A DNA stretch of 64,000 bases from Faecalispora anaeroviscerum (GTDB taxonomy: Bacteria > Bacillota > Clostridia > Oscillospirales > Acutalibacteraceae), in assembly GCF_947568225.1 (NCBI RefSeq), contig NZ_CANOOQ010000001.1, positions 682,001 through 746,000 on the forward strand. The letters are read 5' to 3'. Position numbers and translations under genes: made by a program. Below are positions 41,773 to 49,084 of this stretch, piece by piece (positions within the stretch are counted from its first letter, which is position 1; the number at the start of each line of letters is the position of its first letter). Below the pieces are notes generated by a model. The model made no database searches, was not told where the DNA came from, and saw only the letters and a program-made list of their open reading frames with translations.

Positions 41773-42594
41773 TTGTTGGAACTTGAAAGAATCAATGAAT
41801 ATATTGCGCAGGTAGAGCGCTCTGAAACAGAAACCTTTGAACCCTGCCCCGGTAAACTGAAGGTAGGGCTGGATTTGGGCACCGCTTATATCGTGCTTGT
41901 GGTACTGGATGCCGAGGATCACCCGATCGCCTGTGAAAAACGAGCGGCAAGCGTCCTACGCGACGGTGTTGTGGTAGATTATGTTGGCGCCTGCCGGGTT
42001 GTACGCGAACTGAAAGAAAAGCTGGAGGCCCGCCTGGGCCAAACTCTGGAGCAATGTGCCATCGCCATGCCGGCCGGAACCGACAGTAGCCTGAAAACGC
42101 ACACCTATGTTGCGGAAAGTGCGGGAATGCAGGTTGTTAATGTCCTTGATGAACCGACAGCCGCAAACACCATTTACCGTGTTTCTGAAGGAGTAGTTGT
42201 GGATATCGGCGGCGGCACCACGGGCCTTGCTATTTTGAAGGACGGCAAGGTGGTTCAGATCGAAGATGAGCCGACAGGCGGCACGCACCTGACCCTTGTG
42301 CTGGCCGGCAGCTACCAAATCCCGATTGCGGAGGCGGAGGCCATTAAACTCGATTCCTCCCGCCATGCGGAGATTTTCCCTGTCGTGAAAGCGGTGATCG
42401 AGAAAATGGCGGCCATCGTAAAAAAGTATGTGAGTAAAGAAGCTGTCAGCGCGATTTATCTGTGTGGCGGAACCTGCTGCCTGGCCGGGGTGGAAGCGGT
42501 ATTTGAAAAAGAAACCGGAATCCCAACCTATAAGCCGCAGAACCCGTTTCTGGTCACACCGGCGGGGATCGCCATGAACTGTATTGAAAAATAA
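41773..42594 (+). CDS. eutJ: EutJ-family actin-like ATPase
   Basis: About 273 residues from a TTG ten bases after CGGAGG; a GTG 39 bases earlier has no site. It has the Hsp70/actin phosphate motifs VGLDLGTAYIVL and VVDIGGGTTGLAIL and the adenosine motif CGGTCCLAG, but no substrate-binding domain. EutJ is thought to act as a chaperone or assembly factor for microcompartments or their enzymes. It follows pduP closely and precedes the pentamer gene, as in many loci of this kind. Confidence 0.92.
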   Translation: MLELERINEYIAQVERSETETFEPCPGKLKVGLDLGTAYIVLVVLDAEDHPIACEKRAASVLRDGVVVDYVGACRVVRELKEKLEARLGQTLEQCAIAMPAGTDSSLKTHTYVAESAGMQVVNVLDEPTAANTIYRVSEGVVVDIGGGTTGLAILKDGKVVQIEDEPTGGTHLTLVLAGSYQIPIAEAEAIKLDSSRHAEIFPVVKAVIEKMAAIVKKYVSKEAVSAIYLCGGTCCLAGVEAVFEKETGIPTYKPQNPFLVTPAGIAMNCIEK

Positions 42595-42623
42595 CCCCTC
42601 AATGGGAGCGGGAGGAGCTTTTT

Positions 42624-42905
42624 ATGCTGGTAGGAAAGGTGATTGGGAATATCTGGTCGACCCGTAAGGAAGAAAGCCTGAGGGGATTAAAGTTTCTGGT
42701 CGTCTGCCCTCTGGATTTACTGGAGGGAGGGAAGCCCGGTACCCCCATTATTGCGGTAGACAGCATTGGTGCGGGAATTGGGGAAACGGTACTCATCGTC
42801 AGCGGAAGCTCTGCCCGAACCGCGATTGGCCGTCCGGATGTCCCAGTGGATGCGACCGTAGTCGGTATTGTAGACGATAAAGAAATCAATACCAATGTAC
42901 TGTAG
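42624..42905 (+). CDS. eutN: Microcompartment vertex pentamer EutN/PduN (BMC-P)
   Basis: A 93-residue BMC-P protein, starting MLVGKVIGNIWSTRKEESLRG and containing the conserved AVDSIGAGIGETVLIVSGSSAR and VVGIVDDKEI. Pentamers cap the twelve vertices of the shell. Only one vertex gene is present. GGAGGAG lies ten bases before the ATG. Confidence 0.96.
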   Translation: MLVGKVIGNIWSTRKEESLRGLKFLVVCPLDLLEGGKPGTPIIAVDSIGAGIGETVLIVSGSSARTAIGRPDVPVDATVVGIVDDKEINTNVL

Positions 42906-43021
42906 TATGAATCACGGACCAGAATAGTTGTCTCTCACCGCCAAACGCGGGGAAGAGAGAACGAGTTTTGTTGCGTGATGTTCATGGAAGATCAGTATTA
43001 GTGAAACAGGATGGTGATAGT

Positions 43022-44380
43022 ATGGATTTGATCGAAGCGGTAAAGGCTGCGGGTGTGGTAGGGGCAGGCGGAGCCGGATTCCCTACACATGTGAAGCTTG
43101 CCGCCAAGGCGGAGTGTTTTGTGGTAAACGGCGCGGAATGCGAGCCGCTGATCGAAACAGATAAGTATTTGATGCGCACCTTCCCGGATCAGATCGTTCA
43201 GGCGGTCGTCGAAGTTGCCTCCCATGTCGGAGCAAAAAGAGCCGTGATTGCCCTGAAAAAGAAGTATGTCAAAGAGGTCGCTGCGCTGCGGCAGTCTATC
43301 GCGGCATCCGGTGCGCAGATCGAACTGTTTGAGATGTCGTCCTTTTACCCAGCCGGGGATGAGCAGGTACTCATTCAGCAGGTGTGTGGCACTTCGGTTC
43401 CCGAGCGCGGAATCCCGCTCGATGTGGGTGCCGTGGTGGATAACGTGGGAACTCTTCTGAATATTCACGACGCCTTGCAGGGAATTCCCGTAACCGAAAA
43501 ATATTTGTCTGTCGTTGGCGAGGTGGAGCGCCCAGTGATGCGTAAGGTTCCGCTGGGAACCCCTCTGCGCGAATGTATTAGCAGTGCTCGCCCGCGGCTT
43601 CAGGATTATATCGTGATACTCGGCGGCCCTATGATGGGGCGCGTTGTGACTGACCCCGCCGAAATCGATCATCTGGCCGTTACGAAAACAACCGGGAATC
43701 TGATTGTTCTGCCAAGGGAGCATTATCTCGCGTGCCGGGCGGCGCTGTCGCTTCACAGAATGAAAGTGCAGGCCAAAAGCGCCTGTGTTCAGTGTCGGAT
43801 GTGTACCAGTTTGTGCCCACGGTACCTCATTGGGCATCAGATTCAGCCCCATTTAATGATGCGTAACCTGTTTCGCGAGGATTTGATTACCGATAAGGAC
43901 GAGTACCAAAAGGTGTTTGGGCAGGCTGCCAATTGTTGCGACTGCGGTGTGTGCGAAATGTTCTCCTGTCCTATGGGGCTTTCGCCCCGCAAGGTAAACG
44001 CTTACCTGAAAGGCCGGCTGCGCGAGCAGGAAATTCAGACGCCGCGTAATCTTTCTCCAAAGGCCAGAGACGGCTCTTTGTATGGCAAAGTACCGACTGA
44101 TCGCTTGGTGGCTCGTTTGGGGCTTTCAGAGTATTATCACCTGCACGCTGGCGACTATTGTACGGAGCTTTTTCCGGAGCAGGTATGGATTTCATTCCGG
44201 CAGCATATTGGAAAGCCTGCCGTTCCAGCTGTACAGGTCGGAGAAACGGTACATAAGGGTTTTTTACTGGCATCGGCCGCCCCGGAGGGACTCTCCGCCA
44301 ATATTCACGCCAGTATCAGCGGAATCGTAACAGAAATCAATGCGGACGGCGCATGCATTCGCCGCGATAGGGAGGCTTAA
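43022..44380 (+). CDS. pduS: PduS-type flavin and iron-sulfur oxidoreductase (RnfC-like)
   Basis: A 452-residue protein. GVVGAGGAGFPTHVKL near the N-terminus and NGAECEPL begin the RnfC-like flavin/NADH module; a SLBB-like region follows; two Fe-S motifs lie near residues 265 and 310 (CVQCRMCTSLCP and CCDCGVCEMFSCP). In B12-dependent loci PduS reduces cobalamin, but this locus has no B12 enzyme, so it more likely moves electrons between NADH and the Fe-S shell protein PduT. The ATG at 43022 follows AGGATGG and aligns with PduS; an earlier TTG would add 18 residues. Confidence 0.93.
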   Translation: MDLIEAVKAAGVVGAGGAGFPTHVKLAAKAECFVVNGAECEPLIETDKYLMRTFPDQIVQAVVEVASHVGAKRAVIALKKKYVKEVAALRQSIAASGAQIELFEMSSFYPAGDEQVLIQQVCGTSVPERGIPLDVGAVVDNVGTLLNIHDALQGIPVTEKYLSVVGEVERPVMRKVPLGTPLRECISSARPRLQDYIVILGGPMMGRVVTDPAEIDHLAVTKTTGNLIVLPREHYLACRAALSLHRMKVQAKSACVQCRMCTSLCPRYLIGHQIQPHLMMRNLFREDLITDKDEYQKVFGQAANCCDCGVCEMFSCPMGLSPRKVNAYLKGRLREQEIQTPRNLSPKARDGSLYGKVPTDRLVARLGLSEYYHLHAGDYCTELFPEQVWISFRQHIGKPAVPAVQVGETVHKGFLLASAAPEGLSANIHASISGIVTEINADGACIRRDREA

Positions 44381-44385
44381 GAACA

Positions 44386-44925
44386 ATGAAAGAAGCAATT
44401 GGAGCAATTGAGCTTTCCAGCATTGCCCGCGGAATCGAAGTCAGTGATCAGATGGTCAAGGTGTCCAACGCCGAATTGGTGAAAGCTTCCACGGTGTGTC
44501 CCGGTAAGTACATCGTGATTATCGGTGGAAGTACCAGCGACGTGAAAACCTCTATGGAAAAAGGAATTCAAGCTGCGGAGGAATATTATGTAGACAGCTT
44601 GATGATTCCCAACATTCATTCTCAGCTGATTCCCGCTATCGGCCTGACGAATCCGGTGGAAGCAATCAAGGCGATTGGCGTAATGGAGTTTTACTCGGTA
44701 ACGTCGGGTATCCGCGCGGCAGATATTGCCGCAAAGGCCGCAAACATTACACTGATTGAAGTAAAAATAGGCTATGCTATCGGAGGGAAGGGAGTCGTTC
44801 TTCTCACAGGAGATGTAGAAGCGGTGAAAACTGCGGTTGCGGCGGCGACGGCGGAAACAGAGCTTCTGCTTTCCACCACGGTAATCGCCCGCCCCTCCGA
44901 GAAAATTTTTCAAACATTGCTATAA
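44386..44925 (+). CDS. pduT: Microcompartment shell trimer PduT (Fe-S binding BMC-T)
   Basis: A 179-residue protein with two BMC domains (IGAIELSSIARGIEVSDQMVK, then IGVMEFYSVTSGIRAADIAAK). Cys38 in VCPGKYIVI is exactly where Salmonella PduT holds a [4Fe-4S] cluster in the trimer pore. It is encoded directly after pduS, and the two proteins are thought to pass electrons across the shell. This is the last gene of the locus, followed by a strong terminator. GGGAGG lies within the pduS end. Confidence 0.95.
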   Translation: MKEAIGAIELSSIARGIEVSDQMVKVSNAELVKASTVCPGKYIVIIGGSTSDVKTSMEKGIQAAEEYYVDSLMIPNIHSQLIPAIGLTNPVEAIKAIGVMEFYSVTSGIRAADIAAKAANITLIEVKIGYAIGGKGVVLLTGDVEAVKTAVAAATAETELLLSTTVIARPSEKIFQTLL

Positions 44926-45024
44926 CAGTTTCCGTTCTCTCTTAGCCGCCCGAAGCTTCGTTTTGGCTTGCGAGGTGAGGGGATTCACAAGATCATTTCA
45001 TTTACCTCTAAAAGATTACTCTCC

Positions 45025-45060
45025 AAAAAAGCAGGCATCAAAAGGATGCCTGCTTTTTTT
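45025..45060 (+). terminator. Terminator of the microcompartment locus
   Basis: GCAGGCATC pairs with GATGCCTGC around AAAAG, flanked by an A run and a seven-base T run. Confidence 0.94.
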
Positions 45061-45110
45061 CTGTGATTTGAATCAATTGGACTGCGTTGGAAACAGCTCC
45101 GGCCAAAACA

Positions 45111-45149
45111 AAAGGCCTTCTCACCCGGTCTTGAGAGAGAAGGCTTTTT
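45111..45149. terminator. Second, probably bidirectional terminator
   Basis: AAAGGCCTTCTC pairs with GAGAAGGCTTTTT with one bulge. T runs on both sides suit the minus-strand coiled-coil gene that ends just after it. Confidence 0.7.
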
Positions 45150-45155
45150 ATTTGA

Positions 45156-45494
45156 TCATACGGTAATATCGATTAGGTGGTCGTTTGAAAAGCTTGCGGT
45201 ATCACCAACATTAAATTTGGCCTGCGTTGTCTGCTGTTTGTCCTGTGCCTGCTTGTTAGACTGGTTCTGCAGCTGCTGAATCTGCTGCTCAACCTGAGAA
45301 ATCTGCTGCTGTACAGTCGAAATTTGCAGTTGAACCTGTTCGGAATCATCCCCCGAAACATTGCTTTGTAGCTGGGTCAGTTCCTGCTGCAGCTGCTTCT
45401 CCTCCGCGCGCAGCTTGTTGATTTCGCTCTGGCTGCTGCTGGTCGTGGTAGTATAGTTACTTGTACCTGAAATTGCAGAAATACTCATTAACAA
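45156..45494 (-). CDS. FlxA-like coiled-coil protein
   Basis: A 112-residue protein dominated by a Gln-rich coiled coil (about 25-85, with LRAEEKQLQQELTQLQ and ISQVEQQIQQLQNQ), resembling the FlxA-like family. The N-terminal Ser/Thr-rich stretch (ISGTSNYTTTTSSSQ) is low complexity. The family is poorly understood. The TTG at 45494 has AGGA six bases upstream; an ATG two codons later is the alternative. Confidence 0.7.
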   Translation of the reverse strand: MLMSISAISGTSNYTTTTSSSQSEINKLRAEEKQLQQELTQLQSNVSGDDSEQVQLQISTVQQQISQVEQQIQQLQNQSNKQAQDKQQTTQAKFNVGDTASFSNDHLIDITV

Positions 45495-45788
45495 TCACTA
45501 TCCTTTGTACTGAAATAGAGTAAAAATCCTTCTAAAAATCATATCGGTTTAAATGGGGTATTCTTTAATTAGAATTCAGTGAGTTTTCTCTGAGAAAAAG
45601 CTCGCAATTGTTCAGGCACTATGAAATAACACAAGTTTTTCCTGACAGTGTAAAGGTAAAAAATGGGTCAGACGCGATTCTGCCCGGGATTTCGGGAAAA
45701 TCAGATGGAAATGGCCGTATTTGGTGCCTGATCTGGGTCATGGGAGCGTTTGGTTCCGTTCTCACAACTTTAGTGGGACAGTCTGCGT

Positions 45789-45816
45789 TTGACTTTTTTC
45801 GGGATAGGTATAAAAT
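45789..45816 (+). promoter_or_regulatory. Promoter of the L25 gene
   Basis: TTGACT and TAAAAT at 16-base spacing, 45 bases before the start codon. The 366-base gap upstream holds an open frame without a ribosome site that overlaps this promoter and is not accepted. Confidence 0.5.
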
Positions 45817-45861
45817 CAAGGTGACGAAGAATGATGCTATGAGAAAAGGAGTGTTTTTATT

Positions 45862-46464
45862 ATGGAAGAGATTGCTTTAAAAGCAGTCATTAGAGAAGAA
45901 AAGCCCAAAAAGGTGAGAAGAGAAGGCTTTATTCCGGGGGTCCTCAATGGCCCTGGCACCGCATCCACTCCTGTGCAGTTTGAAAGCACCGACCTGAACA
46001 AAATGATCGCGCGGCACGGCACAAGCACGAAATTATGGGTCATGCTGGGCAGTGAAAAGAAATTTGGATTTATGAAAGAGCTTCAGCGGAACCCGGTAGA
46101 CGGAAAGCCCCTTCATGTGTCCATTCAGATGACCTCCGAGAATCAGGACATTAAAATGCAGCTCCCAATTCAGTTCCACGGCCATGGTGATTTGGAACAC
46201 AATCTTCTGCAATTGCAGGTGTATCGTTCCGAAGCCGAAGTAGAAGGTAAGGCTGCACTGATTCCAGATGAAATTGTGGTTGAGGTTTCCGATAAAAAGG
46301 CTGGTGAAGGCGTTACTGCCGCCGACTTCCATCTTCCCGAGGGAGTACGGACGATCGATCCGGAAGGTGAAGTCTACGCTGTTATTAAGGCGGTAAGGGC
46401 AGTGGTTGCTGATGATGCAGAGGAAACCGAAGCGGCGGCAGAGGGAGCAGCCAATCAATCATGA
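45862..46464 (+). CDS. rplY: Ribosomal protein bL25 (Ctc form)
   Basis: A 200-residue protein of the long, two-domain Ctc type. The N-terminal 5S rRNA-binding domain has REEKPKKVRREGFIPGVLNG and FESTDLNKMIARHG; the C-terminal TL5 domain follows to about 180, then a short Ala/Glu-rich tail. Some substitutions (VLNGPG for the usual VYG) are mild. It is probably single-gene and is related to the stress-induced Ctc of Bacillus. AAAAGGAG is about ten bases before the ATG. Confidence 0.9.
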   Translation: MEEIALKAVIREEKPKKVRREGFIPGVLNGPGTASTPVQFESTDLNKMIARHGTSTKLWVMLGSEKKFGFMKELQRNPVDGKPLHVSIQMTSENQDIKMQLPIQFHGHGDLEHNLLQLQVYRSEAEVEGKAALIPDEIVVEVSDKKAGEGVTAADFHLPEGVRTIDPEGEVYAVIKAVRAVVADDAEETEAAAEGAANQS

Positions 46465-46568
46465 AAATGCTTCCGATTTTTCTCTGATTAAGAAATAGCC
46501 AAAACCCCTCATCTAGAAGAGGTAGCGTTCAAATACAGGCCTATTTTGTCTGTGTTATTGTTTTTTAT

Positions 46569-46603
46569 AAAATCCCGCAGTCCAGATAGGACAGCGGGAT
46601 TTT
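46569..46603 (+). terminator. Terminator of the L25 gene
   Basis: AAAATCCCGC pairs with GCGGGATTTT around a 15-base loop. The arms are the same as in the tRNA terminator 250 bases downstream. Confidence 0.85.
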
Positions 46604-46618
46604 GCTTTTATTTTCCTC

Positions 46619-46647
46619 TTGCTATGACGGAACACACGTTCTATAAT
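46619..46647 (+). promoter_or_regulatory. SOS promoter with LexA box
   Basis: TTGCTA and TATAAT are 17 bases apart, and the Gram-positive LexA box GAAC-ACAC-GTTC (46630-46641) fills the end of the spacer, touching the -10. A second, imperfect copy (GAAC-ATGT-GTTT) lies at 46661-46672. It points to the dinB remnant downstream. Confidence 0.82.
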
Positions 46648-46693
46648 GAAGATAAAAACAGAACATGTGTTTGGTGGTGAGGGTATGGATTGA

Positions 46694-46876
46694 ATGATAT
46701 TACATTCAGACTGCAACAGCTTTTATACAAGCGTTGAGAATCTATACCGGCCCGAAATGCAGAATCAGCCGGCAGCCGTGGGCTGCGATGTGGAGCATCG
46801 CCGCGGAATTATCCTTGCCAAAATCAGCATTTTACAAAATGAAAATGAACAACAAAAAATCCCGCCTAGCCTTTAA
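46694..46876 (+). pseudogene. dinB: Truncated dinB (DNA polymerase IV) remnant
   Basis: The first 43 or so codons encode the N-terminus of a Y-family polymerase: ILHSDCNSFYTSVENLYRPE, with the first catalytic Asp, then AAVGCDVEHRRGIILAK. After ILAK the similarity stops and an unrelated tail runs to a stop codon at 46876, within the terminator of the neighbouring tRNA genes. About 370 residues of a normal polymerase are missing, so this cannot be active. The upstream SOS promoter is intact. A deletion between the gene body and the tRNA terminator is the simplest cause. Confidence 0.85.
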
Positions 46877-46892
46877 ACTAAGCGGGATTTTA
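46853..46892 (-). terminator. Terminator of the tRNA-Asp/tRNA-Thr unit
   Basis: On the minus strand AAAATCCCGC pairs with GCGGGATTTTTT through a loop with a further CTTAG/CTAGG-like pairing. It lies two bases after the tRNA-Thr 3' end. Confidence 0.87.
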
Positions 46893-46893
46893 T

Positions 46894-46969
46894 TGGAGCT
46901 GCTAACGCGATTCGAACGCGTGACCTCGTCCTTACCAAGGACGTGCTCTGCCAACTGAGCCATAGCAGC
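46894..46969 (-). tRNA. tRNA-Thr (anticodon GGT)
   Basis: The minus strand gives acceptor stem GCTGCTA/TAGCAGC, anticodon loop TTGGTAA (anticodon GGT), T arm GTTCGAATC and encoded CCA. Length is 76 bases. It follows tRNA-Asp by four bases in the same transcript. Confidence 0.97.
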
Positions 46970-46973
46970 AAAC

Positions 46974-47050
46974 TGGCGACTCGGAACGGGTTCGAACCGT
47001 CGACCTCTAGCGTGACAGGCTAGCGTTCTAACCAACTGAACTACCGAGCC
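46974..47050 (-). tRNA. tRNA-Asp (anticodon GTC)
   Basis: On the minus strand: acceptor stem GGCTCGG with CCGAGTC, anticodon stem CTAGC/GCTAG around CTGTCAC (anticodon GTC), T arm GTTCGAACC, and encoded CCA. It is 77 bases long and the first gene of the tRNA pair. Confidence 0.96.
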
Positions 47051-47090
47051 GTGTAAGTACACGGAACTATTTGCGGGGACAACGATAGTT

Positions 47091-47119
47091 ATTATATCTG
47101 GTTTTATTCATTCTGTCAA
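47091..47119 (-). promoter_or_regulatory. Consensus promoter of the tRNA pair
   Basis: On the minus strand, perfect TTGACA and TATAAT hexamers at 17-base spacing. Confidence 0.95.
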
Positions 47120-47229
47120 TATCTTTTTTTAATTTATTTTTAGTTTTTTTGAAAAAACTTGGAGGAAGAAATATGGCGGATTTATATTTATAATTTGGAA
47201 AAATAGAAAAAAGCGTCGGAGATGATTAG

Positions 47230-47258
47230 TTGTCATTTAGATAGGATTCAGGTATAAT
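47230..47258 (+). promoter_or_regulatory. Promoter of the XpaC-like gene
   Basis: TTGTCA and TATAAT at 17-base spacing, 44 bases before the start codon. Confidence 0.88.
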
Positions 47259-47301
47259 ATACTTAATAACCTTTTAAGAACTACATAGTGAGGAATCTAA
47301 G

Positions 47302-48462
47302 ATGTTTGAGAGATTTTTTTCAATGCTGGGCAGAGAAATCAGCAATAGTGTGAGTGATGTGGTTCATTCAGAAGAATTTCGGGATTTAAAGCAAGAGGTG
47401 AAAGACACCTTTCATGATGCGGTAGGCGAGGGGAGTTCCCGACGCCGGAGCAGAAGAAGCCGGCACAGGTCCCCCCAGCCGCCTATTTCTTCGGATCCTT
47501 CCGTTCAGGCTGATATTCGCCCCCTGCGGTATTCGGATTCTCGCTTCCCGTGGAAGCAGGTTTCCAGCATTCTCCTTTTGATATTTGGAGGAGTCTTTGC
47601 TCTTACTTCCCTTCTTTTGATGGTTGGCGTCATAACAATGGCCGCAACGGGGCAGGCCGCGTATTTAATATGGGCTACCCTCTCCACAACAATACCGTTT
47701 GGTGGGATTTCCGCATGGATGATTACGCAGGGCTGTAGGATCCGCGGAAGATTAAACCGTATTGTTCGTTATTTAAGCGGTGTTGGCAACGCGAAATTCT
47801 GTTCTGTTGATCAGCTGGCCAAGCTGGTGAGAAAGACCCCGGCATTTGTGGTGAAAGATCTGGAAAAGATGATCCGTTCCAATATGCTGCCTGATGGATA
47901 TTTGGACGATCAGAAAACCTGCCTGATGCTAGGGGAGGAAACATACCAGCAATATCTTCATGCGCAGCAGTCTATGGAAGAGCGCGAACGCCGGAATTAC
48001 CAGAAAGAAGAGCAGGAAGCAGGTACGGCACCTTCTAAAGGACGAGAATTGCTGAATCAGATCAGTCAGGCGAAAATTTTTATTACGGATGAAGTAATCC
48101 TTCTGAAAATTTCCCGTTTGGAGAGCGTCACGGAAAAAATACTGAATTATGTGGAAGAGCATCCGGAAAAGGAATCGCAGATCCGTAAATTTAATGACTA
48201 TTATCTTCCGACTACATTAAAGCTGATTCATTCTTACTGCCATTTCGATAGCCAGCCCGTACAGGGGGAGAATATTACCTCTGCCAAAAAGCAGATTCGC
48301 GAGAGTTTGGATACGATTAATACTGCCTTTGAAAATCTTCTGGATAGTTTGTTTGGGGATGCCACAATGGATATTTCCTCCGATATTTCCGTTTTAGAGG
48401 TCATGTTGGCCCGCGAAGGACTTACCGGGGATGACTTCAAAAAATCTGATAATACAAAATAA
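47302..48462 (+). CDS. XpaC-like membrane protein (5-bromo-4-chloroindolyl phosphate hydrolysis family)
   Basis: A 386-residue protein. The N-terminal 80 residues are charged and include an Arg/Ser-rich stretch (SSRRRSRRSRHRS). Two membrane helices follow, about 88-110 (ILLLIFGGVFALTSLLLMVGV) and 118-140. The C-terminal 240 residues are cytoplasmic and helical (LDTINTAFENLLDSLF at the end), typical of XpaC. Its usual partner TelA, a toxic anion resistance protein, is not adjacent. The true role is unknown; the name reflects an old hydrolysis screen. Start chosen at the ATG near AGTGAGGAATC. Confidence 0.78.
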   Translation: MFERFFSMLGREISNSVSDVVHSEEFRDLKQEVKDTFHDAVGEGSSRRRSRRSRHRSPQPPISSDPSVQADIRPLRYSDSRFPWKQVSSILLLIFGGVFALTSLLLMVGVITMAATGQAAYLIWATLSTTIPFGGISAWMITQGCRIRGRLNRIVRYLSGVGNAKFCSVDQLAKLVRKTPAFVVKDLEKMIRSNMLPDGYLDDQKTCLMLGEETYQQYLHAQQSMEERERRNYQKEEQEAGTAPSKGRELLNQISQAKIFITDEVILLKISRLESVTEKILNYVEEHPEKESQIRKFNDYYLPTTLKLIHSYCHFDSQPVQGENITSAKKQIRESLDTINTAFENLLDSLFGDATMDISSDISVLEVMLAREGLTGDDFKKSDNTK

Positions 48463-48498
48463 CAAATTTTGTTTTTATTTCCATGTCAGAAATTGCAT

Positions 48499-48527
48499 TT
48501 GAAAAAAGGTTACAAGAGTGTTACACT
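48499..48527 (+). promoter_or_regulatory. Promoter of the twin micro-ORF unit
   Basis: TTGAAA and TACACT at 17-base spacing, and TGT before the -10 gives the extended form (TGTTACACT). Transcription would begin near 48534, right at the dyad listed next. Confidence 0.6.
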
Positions 48528-48534
48528 TTAGCCA

Positions 48535-48563
48535 CATTCAAAAAACGTTTCGAATTTTGAATG
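48535..48563 (+). repeat. Dyad at the start of the micro-ORF transcript
   Basis: CATTCAAAA and TTTTGAATG are separated by 11 bases, with CG-TTT-CG inside. It can form a hairpin at the extreme 5' end of the RNA or serve as an operator over the start site. Confidence 0.65.
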
Positions 48564-48587
48564 AACTCGAATAAAAGGAGGATGTGG

Positions 48588-48650
48588 ATGATGGATTGTC
48601 AGGATTTGATTCAGCTGCTGCTCCAGTATATGGGCCAGTGTGGCAAATAA
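48588..48650 (+). CDS. Micro-ORF 1, 19-20 residue two-cysteine peptide
   Basis: AAGGAGG is six bases before ATGATG, which opens a tiny frame encoding MDCQDLIQLLLQYMGQCGK (19 residues from the second ATG, 20 from the first). The peptide has Cys near each end, a hydrophobic LLLQYM core and a C-terminal Lys; it has no signal sequence or membrane-length helix. A homologous frame follows 54 bases later. The frames agree at 14 of 19 positions, and the codons for Cys3, Tyr13, Gly15 and Cys17 differ only at silent positions, strong evidence that the peptide itself is conserved. Function unknown. Confidence 0.8.
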   Translation: MMDCQDLIQLLLQYMGQCGK

Positions 48651-48704
48651 GATCGAAAAAAGTCAGATGAAATTCTATAACCGATAATAAAGGAGATTTG
48701 CGTT

Positions 48705-48764
48705 ATGAACTGCAACGATTTGTTTGAACTGCTGCTCCAGTACATGGGTCAGTGCAATAAATAA
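48705..48764 (+). CDS. Micro-ORF 2, 19-residue two-cysteine peptide
   Basis: AAAGGAG is eight bases before the ATG of a 19-codon frame, MNCNDLFELLLQYMGQCNK. It shares Cys3, Asp5, Leu6, LLLQYMGQC and the terminal Lys with micro-ORF 1. Both lie in one small transcript with its own promoter and terminator. The possible uses are a signalling peptide, a metal- or disulfide-binding peptide, or a small toxin; none is supported directly. No exporter, processing enzyme or immunity gene is adjacent. Confidence 0.8.
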   Translation: MNCNDLFELLLQYMGQCNK

Positions 48765-48777
48765 GAAATGATGTGCA

Positions 48778-48818
48778 ACAGCCCGAGGCCATTGGCTTTG
48801 GGCTGTATTTTTATTTTT
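48778..48818 (+). terminator. Terminator of the micro-ORF unit
   Basis: ACAGCCC pairs with GGGCTGT, with GCC/GGC inside, followed by a T-rich tract. It lies 13 bases after the second micro-ORF. Confidence 0.85.
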
Positions 48819-48912
48819 AGAACAGGTTGTTTTTGATTTGTTCTGATTGGGTTCATAGTTTTCACATAACTTACCGATATACTAAGGACAGTAAAAAAAT
48901 ACTGCATTTATC

Positions 48913-48945
48913 GCCTGCGGTTGGTCGGAATACCGGTCCGCAGGC
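48913..48945. repeat. Structured inverted repeat in the micro-ORF/hydrogenase gap
   Basis: GCCTGCGG and CCGCAGGC enclose CGG-AATA-CCG, so a stacked two-part stem can form. No T tract follows on either strand. The rest of the gap up to the hydrogenase terminator shows nothing recognisable. Confidence 0.5.
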
Positions 48946-49034
48946 TGGCAGACAAATTTCAAGTGCCTTTCTGTAAGGCTTACTATAAATTGAATTTTCC
49001 TTTTGAAACATGCTAACGATTCCGCCTGACAGCG

Positions 49035-49079
49035 GAAAAAACCTCCACATTTCCGGCTCCGGATTTGTGGAGGTTTTTA
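49035..49079 (-). terminator. Terminator of the hydrogenase gene
   Basis: AAAAACCTCCACA pairs with TGTGGAGGTTTTT, and the loop contains CCGG-CT-CCGG. It begins six bases after the stop codon and is symmetric enough to act on both strands. Confidence 0.92.
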
Positions 49080-49084
49080 TTGTT

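Noticed and set aside
45608..45880. A 90-codon frame ahead of the L25 gene.
   Set aside because: It has no ribosome binding site, overlaps the L25 promoter and start, and shows no recognisable product.
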